Below, in pieces: positions 5,834 to 11,567 of a DNA stretch of 11,567 bases. The position numbers and the translations under genes are program-made. Position 1 is the first letter of the stretch. Each line of letters starts with the position of its first letter. The DNA comes from Pseudomonadota bacterium (GTDB taxonomy: Bacteria > Pseudomonadota > Alphaproteobacteria > UBA2966 > CAIVPW01), in contig JAQBXG010000036.1 of assembly GCA_027625125.1 (NCBI GenBank), positions 1 through 11,567 of the forward strand, read 5' to 3'. The notes under the pieces are model-generated. The model made no database searches and was not told the DNA's origin. It saw nothing but the letters and a program-made list of their open reading frames with translations.

Positions 5834-7048
5834 ATGGACTATCGATCGCATTTCCGCGCGCGGATTGACGGCCTCAAAGAAGAGGGGCGCTATCGCGTCT
5901 TCGCCGAGCTTGCGCGCCAGGCCGGTCGCTTTCCGCGCGCCACGCGCTATCGACCGGACGGCTCCACGCACGAAGTCATCGTCTGGTGTTCAAACGACTA
6001 CCTCGGCATGGGCCAAAATCCGGTCGTGCTGGAGGCGATGCGCCGCGCCATCGACGAAGTCGGCGCCGGCGCCGGCGGCACTCGCAACATCTCGGGCACC
6101 AACCACTATCATGTGCTGCTGGAGCGGGAACTCGCCGACCTCCACGACAAAGAGGCGGGCCTGTTGTTCACGTCCGGCTACAACGCGAACGAGGCGGCGT
6201 TGTCGACGCTGTGCCGGCTGATGCCGGGGGTCATCGTGTTCTCCGACGCACTGAACCACGCGTCGATGATCGAGGGCATCCTCCATTCGAAACAGGAAAA
6301 ACGCATCTTCCGCCACAACGACGTCGCGCATTTGCGCGAATTGCTGGAGGCCGAGGATGGCGATGCGCCGAAGATTATCGCATTCGAATCCGTATATTCG
6401 ATGGAAGGCGACATCGCGCCGTTGGCCGAGATTCTGGATTTGGCCGAGGAATTCGGCGCCCTGACGTATCTCGACGAAGTACATGCGGTCGGCCTGTATG
6501 GGCAGAACGGCGCCGGTATTGCCGAACGCGAGGGCCTGATGGATCGCGTCGACATCATCAACGGCACCCTGGGCAAGGCGTTCGGGGTCGGCGGCGGCTA
6601 TGTCACCGGGCCGGAGGTGATGCTCGACGCGATTCGCAGCTTCGCGCCGGGCTTCATCTTCTCCACGTCGCTGTCGCCGGTGGTGGCGGCTGGGGCGCTG
6701 GCGAGCGTGCGGCACGTGCGCGCCCATAACGAGTTGCGTGTCCGGCACCAGGAGCGGGCGCAACGGCTGAAGACTCTGTTCCGCGACAGCGGCATTCCGG
6801 TGATGCCGTCCGAAAGTCATATCGTGCCGGTGATGGTCGGCGATCCGCGCTGCGTCAAGGAAGGCTCCGACGCGCTGCTCGAAGACTACGGAATCTATGT
6901 CCAGCCGATCAATTTCCCGACGGTGCCGAAGGGCACCGAGCGCATGCGCTTCACGCCGTCGCCGTTGCATACCGACGAAATGCTGCGCGATCTGGCGGCG
7001 GCGCTGAACGACCTGTGGAGCAAACTGCATCTGGAACGGGCCGCCTGA
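5834..7048 (+). CDS. hemA: 5-aminolevulinate synthase
   Basis: PLP enzyme that condenses succinyl-CoA and glycine to 5-aminolevulinate, the committed step of heme synthesis by the C4 (Shemin) route. The 404-residue product is a class II alpha-oxoamine synthase. Visible marks are the N-terminal VWCSNDYLGMG (50-60), GAGAGGTRNISGTN (77-90), LDEVHAVGLYG (213-223, with D214 and H217 for PLP) and NGTLGKAFGVGGGY (243-256), whose K248 is the Schiff-base lysine. The C-terminal part keeps MPSESHIVPVMVGD, the region that sets it apart from related synthases. Length equals that of typical alphaproteobacterial enzymes. ATG 5834 is preceded by GGAGG at ideal distance; a longer frame from 5720 has no homology. 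The next gene follows with no gap, so hemA probably heads an operon with the small protein and the fetAB-like transporter. Confidence 0.97.
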   Translation: MDYRSHFRARIDGLKEEGRYRVFAELARQAGRFPRATRYRPDGSTHEVIVWCSNDYLGMGQNPVVLEAMRRAIDEVGAGAGGTRNISGTNHYHVLLERELADLHDKEAGLLFTSGYNANEAALSTLCRLMPGVIVFSDALNHASMIEGILHSKQEKRIFRHNDVAHLRELLEAEDGDAPKIIAFESVYSMEGDIAPLAEILDLAEEFGALTYLDEVHAVGLYGQNGAGIAEREGLMDRVDIINGTLGKAFGVGGGYVTGPEVMLDAIRSFAPGFIFSTSLSPVVAAGALASVRHVRAHNELRVRHQERAQRLKTLFRDSGIPVMPSESHIVPVMVGDPRCVKEGSDALLEDYGIYVQPINFPTVPKGTERMRFTPSPLHTDEMLRDLAAALNDLWSKLHLERAA

Positions 7049-7249
7049 TTGCCGACGAACCAAAGCGGTAGCGGGGAGTATCTCCTCGAATTCATCCGCC
7101 AGGGCGCGTATATGCGCGTCGCCGCGGTCGACCCGGCCACCAACACCGAAATCGTGCTGGTCGGATCAGCCAGCGCCAGCAAACAGGAGCTGACGCGCCT
7201 CGCCGTGCAGAAGCTCGAATACGTTCTCGCAAAGAAGTCGAACGTCTGA
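7049..7249 (+). CDS. Small conserved protein of unknown function (DUF6898-like)
   Basis: A 66-residue soluble protein with no signal peptide or membrane span. Its core (about 10-60) reads GEYLLEFIRQG, then AAVDPATNTEIVLVG, then a helix ending QKLEYVL. I recall a small alphaproteobacterial family (DUF6898) with this pattern, but could not check it. The start is uncertain. TTG 7049 is the base directly after the hemA stop and in the same frame, and the conserved EFIRQG lies upstream of the first ATG (7112). Therefore an early non-ATG start is needed. A weak GGAACGG precedes it inside hemA. Stop is 5 bases before the ABC ATPase start. Tight packing points to translation coupled with hemA. Gene is likely real; function unknown. 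Confidence 0.7.
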   Translation: MPTNQSGSGEYLLEFIRQGAYMRVAAVDPATNTEIVLVGSASASKQELTRLAVQKLEYVLAKKSNV

Positions 7250-7254
7250 ACGCC

Positions 7255-7848
7255 GTGCTGCGGGTCGACGACCTGGTCCGGCCCGGTCTGGGGCCGCTTC
7301 GCTTGCACGTGGCGGCCGGCGAATGCGTGGCGGTCGCCGGGCCGTCGGGGTCCGGCAAGAGTTTGCTTCTCCGGGCGGTCGCCGATCTCGATCCCGCCGA
7401 CGGCGCGGTGTCCCTCGACGGCGCCGGGCGGGAGTCGATGGCCGCGCCGGCCTGGCGGCGGCTGGTCGCCTATGTCGCGACCGAGCCGGGATGGTGGGCC
7501 GACACCGTGCGCGATCACTTCACCGACTGGGCGCGGGCGCTGCCGCTGGTCACGCGCCTGGGCCTGCCGGCCGACTGCGCTGGATGGCCGGTGACGCGGC
7601 TGTCGACCGGGGAACGCCAGCGCCTTGGCCTCGCGCGCACATTGGTAACGCAGCCGCGCATGTTGCTGCTCGACGAGCCGACCTCAGGCCTGGACGATGC
7701 CGCCACGGCGGTCGTCGAGGAACTTGTGGCGGAGTTTCGCGCCGACGGCGGCGGCGTGCTGTGGGTCACCCACGACGCCGCCCAGCGCGCCCGCGTGGCG
7801 TCGCGCGTAGTTCGCATCCGCGCGGGCCGTGCGGAGGAGGCGGCATGA
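7255..7848 (+). CDS. fetA: ABC transporter ATP-binding protein, FetA/YbbL-like
   Basis: The ATPase subunit of an ABC transporter, working at the inner face of the cytoplasmic membrane with the following FetB-like permease. Over 197 residues it has the Walker A motif GPSGSGKS (29-36), signature LSTGERQRLGLAR (116-128), Walker B MLLLDEPTSGLDD (136-148) and switch histidine VTHD (171-174). The Q-loop position, in VAYVATEPGWW, carries Thr76 instead of glutamine. The start is GTG 7255, five bases after the previous stop. Its end overlaps the permease start (ATGA), a sign of coupled translation. In E. coli FetAB was linked to iron export and oxidative-stress resistance. Transfer of that role here rests on the permease family and the hemA context, so the substrate is inferred. 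Confidence 0.88.
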   Translation: MLRVDDLVRPGLGPLRLHVAAGECVAVAGPSGSGKSLLLRAVADLDPADGAVSLDGAGRESMAAPAWRRLVAYVATEPGWWADTVRDHFTDWARALPLVTRLGLPADCAGWPVTRLSTGERQRLGLARTLVTQPRMLLLDEPTSGLDDAATAVVEELVAEFRADGGGVLWVTHDAAQRARVASRVVRIRAGRAEEAA

Positions 7849-8645
7849 ACGCGGCGGCGATCCCGGTCTCGAACCTCGACCTGGCGCTGGCCTCAATGCT
7901 GGTCGTCGCCAACGGCGCCCTGGCTATCGTGCTGCGGCTCCGCATCGCCGGCGCGCTGGCGGTGGCGACGGTCCGCATGATGTTGCAGTTGACATTGACA
8001 GCGTTGGTGCTGATCGCGCTGTTCCGCACGGTATCGCCGTTGTGGACGGCGGTCGCGGCGACGGCGATGGTGGGGTTCGCCGGGCGCGAGATTCTCGCGC
8101 GTCAGGAGCGCCGCCTCGCCGGCTGGTGGGCCTACGGCCTCGGCACCGGCGCCATGCTGCTGGCGGCGTCGCTGGTGACGATCTTCGCGCTCGTCGGCCA
8201 GGTCCAGCCGGACCCTTGGTACCACCCGCGCTGGGCGTTGCCGCTGCTTGGCATGATCCTCGGCAACACGATGACCGGCGTGGCGCTGGGCCTCGATACA
8301 TTGACGTCGCGGCTGGCCCGCGACCGGGCGGGGATCGAGGCCCAGCTGGCGCTGGGGGCCGACCGCCACGAGGCGATGCGGCCTGCGGCGCGGCAGGCGC
8401 TGCGCACGGCGCTGATGCCGATCATCAATGCGATGGCGGCGACCGGGCTGGTGTCGCTGCCGGGCATGATGACCGGCCAGTTGCTCGCCGGCGCCGACCC
8501 GGAACAGGCGGTGCGCTACCAGATTCTTGTGATGTTCCTGATCGCCGGCGGCACCGCCGCCGGGGCGCTGGCGGCGGTATTCGGCGGCATCTACCGCCTG
8601 ACCGATTCCCGCCACCGCCTGCGCCTCGACCGCCTCGCCGGTTGA
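7845..8645 (+). CDS. fetB: FetB/UPF0014 family ABC transporter permease
   Basis: Membrane subunit paired with the preceding ATPase. The 266-residue product shows about seven hydrophobic segments (near 12-30, 34-60, 66-80, 95-118, 130-150, 188-210 and 225-250). It has strong UPF0014 marks: LPLLGMILGNTMTG (132-145), EAQLALGADRHEAM (165-178, the likely ATPase-coupling helix) and LVSLPGMMTGQLLAG (202-216) followed by YQI. Length matches the family (about 260). ATG 7845 is chosen because GGAGGAGG lies just upstream and it overlaps the ATPase stop by four bases. The E. coli member FetB is implicated in iron export. Direction and substrate cannot be read from sequence. It appears to end the hemA operon, with 106 bp before rpiB. 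Confidence 0.9.
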   Translation: MNAAAIPVSNLDLALASMLVVANGALAIVLRLRIAGALAVATVRMMLQLTLTALVLIALFRTVSPLWTAVAATAMVGFAGREILARQERRLAGWWAYGLGTGAMLLAASLVTIFALVGQVQPDPWYHPRWALPLLGMILGNTMTGVALGLDTLTSRLARDRAGIEAQLALGADRHEAMRPAARQALRTALMPIINAMAATGLVSLPGMMTGQLLAGADPEQAVRYQILVMFLIAGGTAAGALAAVFGGIYRLTDSRHRLRLDRLAG

Positions 8646-8751
8646 GGCCCCATATCTTGGCCTGGGCGCGAGACCTTGTGGGGCGCTGGCGCCGCGGGCC
8701 GACATATGGTATTGAACCGGTCGGTTTGACGTTGACCCCTAAGTCTTTGCC
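8646..8751 (+). promoter_or_regulatory. Gap before rpiB with a short inverted repeat
   Basis: This 106-bp gap separates the hemA-fetAB block from the rpiB-glyA-nrdR-ribD block and may hold a promoter for the latter. AACCG-GT-CGGTT (8715-8726) is an inverted repeat with perfect 5-bp arms, 25 bases before the rpiB ATG. A short GGCGC/GCGCC hairpin occurs near 8681-8692 without a T-tract. No convincing sigma70 pair or Shine-Dalgarno was found. Confidence 0.25.
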
Positions 8752-9186
8752 ATGCCCAACAAAACGGTTGCGCTCGCGTCCGATCACGCCGGTGTCGAGC
8801 TAAAGGAGATTCTGAAGGCCGATCTCGCCGCGCGCGGGATCGAGACGCTCGATCTCGGCGCCAACTCGGGCGATTCGGTCGACTACCCGGATTTCGGCCG
8901 GGCGCTGGCCGAGGCGGTGGCCGACGGCCGCGCCGGGCGCGGGGTCGCGATCTGCGGCAGCGGCATCGGCATCAGCATCGCCGCCAACCGCGTTCCCGGC
9001 GTGCGCGCCGCCCTGTGCCACGGTTCGCTGGACGCACGGCTGTCGCGCCAGCACAACGATGCCAACGTGCTGGCGCTGGGCGCCCGGACCACCGGCGTCG
9101 ATGTCGCCCGCGATTGCCTGGCGGTGTTTCTCGACACCGAATTCGAAGGCGGCCGGCACCAGCGCCGGGTCGAAAAGCTCGGCTGA
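8752..9186 (+). CDS. rpiB: Ribose-5-phosphate isomerase B
   Basis: Interconverts ribose 5-phosphate and ribulose 5-phosphate in the pentose phosphate pathway. The 144-residue product is a complete RpiB/LacAB-family protein. The N-terminal ALASDHAG (7-14) gives phosphate/substrate contacts at D11 and H12. AICGSGIGISIAANR (66-80) supplies the Cys68 base and the anion-binding glycine loop. HNDANVLALGAR (101-112) carries H101 and N102. The cysteine form corresponds to E. coli RpiB rather than the glutamate form of mycobacteria. It starts at ATG and is followed 3 bases later by glyA, so the two are almost certainly cotranscribed. The rpiB-glyA-nrdR-rib order is common in alphaproteobacteria. Confidence 0.95.
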   Translation: MPNKTVALASDHAGVELKEILKADLAARGIETLDLGANSGDSVDYPDFGRALAEAVADGRAGRGVAICGSGIGISIAANRVPGVRAALCHGSLDARLSRQHNDANVLALGARTTGVDVARDCLAVFLDTEFEGGRHQRRVEKLG

Positions 9187-9189
9187 GCG

Positions 9190-10527
9190 ATGGGGCGGGG
9201 CGGGGACGTGGACGCACAATTGGCCGGCGGCGCGTTTTTCGGGGAGGACCTGGCCCGTGACGATCCGGACGTGTTCGCCGCCATCGAGGCGGAAGTGCGC
9301 CGCCAGCAAGACGGCATCGAACTGATCGCGTCGGAAAACCTGACCAGCCCGGCGGTGTTGCAGGCCCAGGCGTCGGTCTTCACCAACAAGTACGCCGAGG
9401 GCTATCCGGGCCGCCGCTATTACGGCGGCTGTGAATTCGCCGATGTCGTCGAGACGCTGGCGCGGGACCGCGCGAAGCAGTTATTCGGCTGCGCCTTCGT
9501 CAACGTCCAGCCCCATTCCGGCAGTCAGGCAAACCAGGGCGTCTATAACGCGCTGCTCGCGCCCGGCGACACGATCCTCGGCATGTCTTTGGCGGCGGGC
9601 GGGCATTTGACTCACGGCGCGCCGCCCAGCCAGTCCGGCAAATGGTTCCGCGCCGTCCAGTACGGCGTCCGCCGCGACGACGCCCGCATCGATTTCGACG
9701 AAGTCGCGTCGCTGGCCGCCGAGCACAAACCTCGGCTGATCGTCGCCGGCGGGTCGGCATATCCGCGCCAGATCGATCATGCCCGCTTCCGCGAGATCGC
9801 CGACGCGGTCGGCGCGACCCTGATGGTCGACATGGCCCACTACGCCGGCCTGGTGGCGGCGGGGGCGCATCCCGATCCGTTTCCGCATGCCCATGTCGTG
9901 ACGACGACGACCCACAAGACCCTGCGCGGCCCGCGCGGCGGCATGATCCTGACCAACGACGCCGACATCGCCAAGAAAGTGAATTCGGCGATCTTTCCGG
10001 GCATCCAGGGCGGGCCGCTGATGCACGTCGTCGCCGCCAAGGCGGTGGCGTTGGCGGAGGCGTTGCGGCCGGAGTTTCGCGCCTACGGCGCCGCGGTCAT
10101 CGAAAATGCCCGCGTGCTGGCCGAAACGCTGCATTCCGGCGGCTTCGATATCGTCTCCGGCGGCACCGACACCCATCTGCTTCTGGTCGATCTGCGGCCG
10201 AAACAGCTGACCGGCAAGGCGGCCGAGGCATCGCTGGAGAACGCCGGCATTACCTGCAACAAGAACGGCATCCCGTTCGATCCGCAGCCGCCGGCAGTGA
10301 CGTCGGGCATCCGTCTGGGTACCCCCGCCGCGACCACGCGCGGCTTCGGCGTGGCCGAGGCGCGCGAACTGGGGCGCATGATCGTCGAGGTGCTGGACGG
10401 CCTCGCGGACAATCCGGCCGGCAACGGCGCAACCGAAGCGCGGGTGCGGAACGAAGTGCGGGAGCTGTGCGCCCGGTTTCCGGTCTATGCCGACCTTGGA
10501 TGGTGGCGGCGCGGCGGCAGCGCCTGA
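9190..10527 (+). CDS. glyA: Serine hydroxymethyltransferase
   Basis: PLP enzyme converting serine and tetrahydrofolate to glycine and 5,10-methylenetetrahydrofolate, the main one-carbon source. It also provides glycine, a substrate of the HemA made nearby. The product is 445 residues, a little longer than the usual 420-435. Marks are IELIASEN (43-50), NKYAEGYPGRRYYGG (66-80), QPHSGSQANQ (107-116), LMVDMAHYAGL (211-221, with D214 and H217) and VTTTTHKTLRGPRGG (237-251) with Schiff-base K243. SAIFPGIQGGP follows. ATG 9190 lacks a ribosome site. GTG 9208, behind a G-rich stretch, would shorten the product by six residues and may be the true start. It lies 3 bases after rpiB and 33 bases before nrdR. 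Confidence 0.96.
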   Translation: MGRGGDVDAQLAGGAFFGEDLARDDPDVFAAIEAEVRRQQDGIELIASENLTSPAVLQAQASVFTNKYAEGYPGRRYYGGCEFADVVETLARDRAKQLFGCAFVNVQPHSGSQANQGVYNALLAPGDTILGMSLAAGGHLTHGAPPSQSGKWFRAVQYGVRRDDARIDFDEVASLAAEHKPRLIVAGGSAYPRQIDHARFREIADAVGATLMVDMAHYAGLVAAGAHPDPFPHAHVVTTTTHKTLRGPRGGMILTNDADIAKKVNSAIFPGIQGGPLMHVVAAKAVALAEALRPEFRAYGAAVIENARVLAETLHSGGFDIVSGGTDTHLLLVDLRPKQLTGKAAEASLENAGITCNKNGIPFDPQPPAVTSGIRLGTPAATTRGFGVAEARELGRMIVEVLDGLADNPAGNGATEARVRNEVRELCARFPVYADLGWWRRGGSA

Positions 10528-10560
10528 CCGCGGGCGCGGAACGAACCGGGAGGAACAACA

Positions 10561-11022
10561 ATGCGCTGTCCGTTTTGCGGCAATGCCGACACCCAGGTAA
10601 AGGACTCGCGTCCGACCGAGGACAACTCGGCCATTCGCCGCCGCCGCTTCTGCCAGTCCTGCGGTTCGCGATTCACCACGTTCGAACGCATCCAGTTGCG
10701 TGAATTGACGGTGTTGAAAAAAAGCGGCGGCCGCGTGCCATTCGATCGCGAAAAGCTGCTGCGCTCGATTTTGATCGCCACGCGCAAACGGCCGGTCGAT
10801 CCGGAACGCATCGAACGCCTGGTCAGCGGCATCGTGCGGCGGCTCGAAAGCCTCGGCGAGACCGAAATCAAGTCCGACGTCATCGGCGAGATGGTGATGG
10901 ACGCCCTCGCCAACCTCGACTCGGTCGCCTATGTGCGGTTCGCGTCGGTGTACAAGAACTTTCGCGAGGCTCGCGACTTTGAACAGTTCGTGGGCGAGCT
11001 GAGTGACGACGACGGCGCCTGA
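10561..11022 (+). CDS. nrdR: Transcriptional repressor NrdR
   Basis: Nucleotide-sensing repressor of ribonucleotide reductase genes; it binds NrdR boxes when loaded with ATP/dATP. The 153-residue product has the N-terminal zinc ribbon with Cys3, Cys6 (CPFCGN), Cys31 and Cys34 (FCQSCGSRFTTFER). The ATP-cone domain covers about 49-139, with VLKKSGGRVPFDREKL at its start and VAYVRFASVYKNFRE near its end. Length matches the family (about 150-155). ATG 10561 is preceded by GGGAGG, a good ribosome site. The 3' end overlaps the likely ribD start by 20 bases. No ribonucleotide reductase gene or NrdR box pair was noticed in the window, so its targets lie elsewhere. Confidence 0.97.
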   Translation: MRCPFCGNADTQVKDSRPTEDNSAIRRRRFCQSCGSRFTTFERIQLRELTVLKKSGGRVPFDREKLLRSILIATRKRPVDPERIERLVSGIVRRLESLGETEIKSDVIGEMVMDALANLDSVAYVRFASVYKNFREARDFEQFVGELSDDDGA

Positions 11023-11567
11023 GTCCGACGTTCACCACATGCGGGCGGCACTCGCCCTGGCGCGGCGCGGCTTGGGGGCCGTGTGGCCGAATCCCGCCGT
11101 CGGCTGCGTGCTGGTGCGGGGCGGCGCGGTGGTCGGGCGAGGCTGGACTCAGCCCTCGGGCCGGCCACATGCGGAAACCGAGGCGTTGCGTCGCGCGGGC
11201 AAGGACGCGAACGGCGCCACCGCCTACGTCACCCTTGAGCCGTGCGCGCATCACGGAAAGACTCCGCCATGCGCCGAGGCGCTGGCCGCCGCCGGGGTTG
11301 CGCGGGTCGTCGTCGCCTGCGGCGATCCCGATCCCAGGGTGGCCGGCAAGGGCGTCGATCTGTTGCGGTCGGCGGGAATCGACGTGACCGAAGGCATCGA
11401 CGAAGCGGCGTGCCGCGACCTGAATGCCGGGTACTTCCTGCGGACCGAACACGGCCGTCCGCTGGTGACGCTGAAGGTCGCGTCGTCGCTGGACGGCCGC
11501 ACGGCGCTGGCGAGCGGCGACAGTCGCTGGATCACCGGCGACGAAGCGCGGGCGCAGGCCCACGCGC
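11003..11567 (+). CDS. ribD: Riboflavin biosynthesis deaminase/reductase RibD, 5' part
   Basis: Bifunctional enzyme that deaminates and then reduces the pyrimidine intermediate made from GTP in riboflavin synthesis. The gene runs off the right edge; 188 residues are present of an expected 360 or so. The deaminase domain is complete (about 8-145). It contains the HAETEAL zinc site and proton-shuttle glutamate (H56, E58) and EPCAHHGKTPPC (79-90) with zinc ligands C81 and C90. The reductase domain begins near LVTLKVASSLDGRTAL (154-169) and SRWITGDEAR. I chose GTG 11003, overlapping nrdR by 20 bases, because the DxHHMRAALALARRG region is normally included. ATG 11039 is an alternative that would cut into this conserved stretch. 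Overlap suggests translational coupling to nrdR. Confidence 0.94.
   Translation, partial: MTTTAPESDVHHMRAALALARRGLGAVWPNPAVGCVLVRGGAVVGRGWTQPSGRPHAETEALRRAGKDANGATAYVTLEPCAHHGKTPPCAEALAAAGVARVVVACGDPDPRVAGKGVDLLRSAGIDVTEGIDEAACRDLNAGYFLRTEHGRPLVTLKVASSLDGRTALASGDSRWITGDEARAQAHA

Noticed and set aside
5990..7063. A 357-codon open frame opposite hemA
   Set aside because: hemA on the plus strand is unmistakable, and the reverse product shows only the Arg/His/Gln-rich composition typical of a shadow frame.
7893..8705. A 270-codon minus-strand frame opposite the fetB-like permease
   Set aside because: The permease motifs on the plus strand are clear, and the opposite product is an Arg/Gln/His-rich shadow.
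10718..10724. A7 runs in nrdR (about 10718) and in hemB (3009-3015 on the reverse strand) as programmed slippage sites
   Set aside because: Both are in-frame Lys-Lys codons at normally charged positions, and the reading frames remain intact. A7 alone is not evidence for slippage.

Overview
The window looks like chromosomal DNA of a high-GC alphaproteobacterium, probably from a Rhodospirillales-like lineage. Three things support this. There is a Shemin-pathway (C4) 5-aminolevulinate synthase rather than a glutamyl-tRNA reductase. The HemB metal site is of the aspartate type. The order rpiB-glyA-nrdR-ribD is a familiar alphaproteobacterial arrangement. Coding density is very high, no intergenic gap reaches 300 bases, and GTG or TTG starts are frequent. 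I see no mobile elements, CRISPR arrays, rRNA or tRNA genes.

Layout. Positions 51-1274 (-) encode an ACT-domain threonine ammonia-lyase. It is divergent from a fold-III ornithine/lysine-type decarboxylase (1448-2677, +) across a 173-bp region. The decarboxylase converges, with a 6-bp gap, on hemB (2684-3703, -). Upstream of hemB on the same strand is an unusual membrane protein (3828-4973, -). It has a degenerate class III nucleotide cyclase domain followed by two consecutive 2TM domains. A 10-bp-stem hairpin separates it from hemB. A 152-bp divergent region leads to a MarR-type regulator (5126-5638, +), whose start codon lies in a 16-bp tandem duplication.

Next comes a tight same-strand cluster: hemA (5834-7048), a 66-residue protein starting on the base after the hemA stop (7049-7249), an ABC ATPase (7255-7848) and a FetB/UPF0014 permease (7845-8645). 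The last two overlap by ATGA. The spacing suggests one transcript joining the first step of heme synthesis to a putative metal (iron) transporter. After a 106-bp gap follow rpiB (8752-9186), glyA (9190-10527), nrdR (10561-11022) and the 5' half of ribD (11003 to the window edge). They cover pentose phosphate, one-carbon, deoxyribonucleotide-control and riboflavin functions.

How the genes fit together. hemA and hemB encode the first two steps of tetrapyrrole synthesis and lie about 2.1 kb apart. Between them are a putative signalling membrane protein and a MarR regulator that diverge from each other. A reasonable but untested inference is that this middle block senses or controls heme and iron status. 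Most genes are ordinary housekeeping genes. The least explained parts are the cyclase-2TM protein, the small ORF after hemA and the regulatory DNA around the MarR gene.
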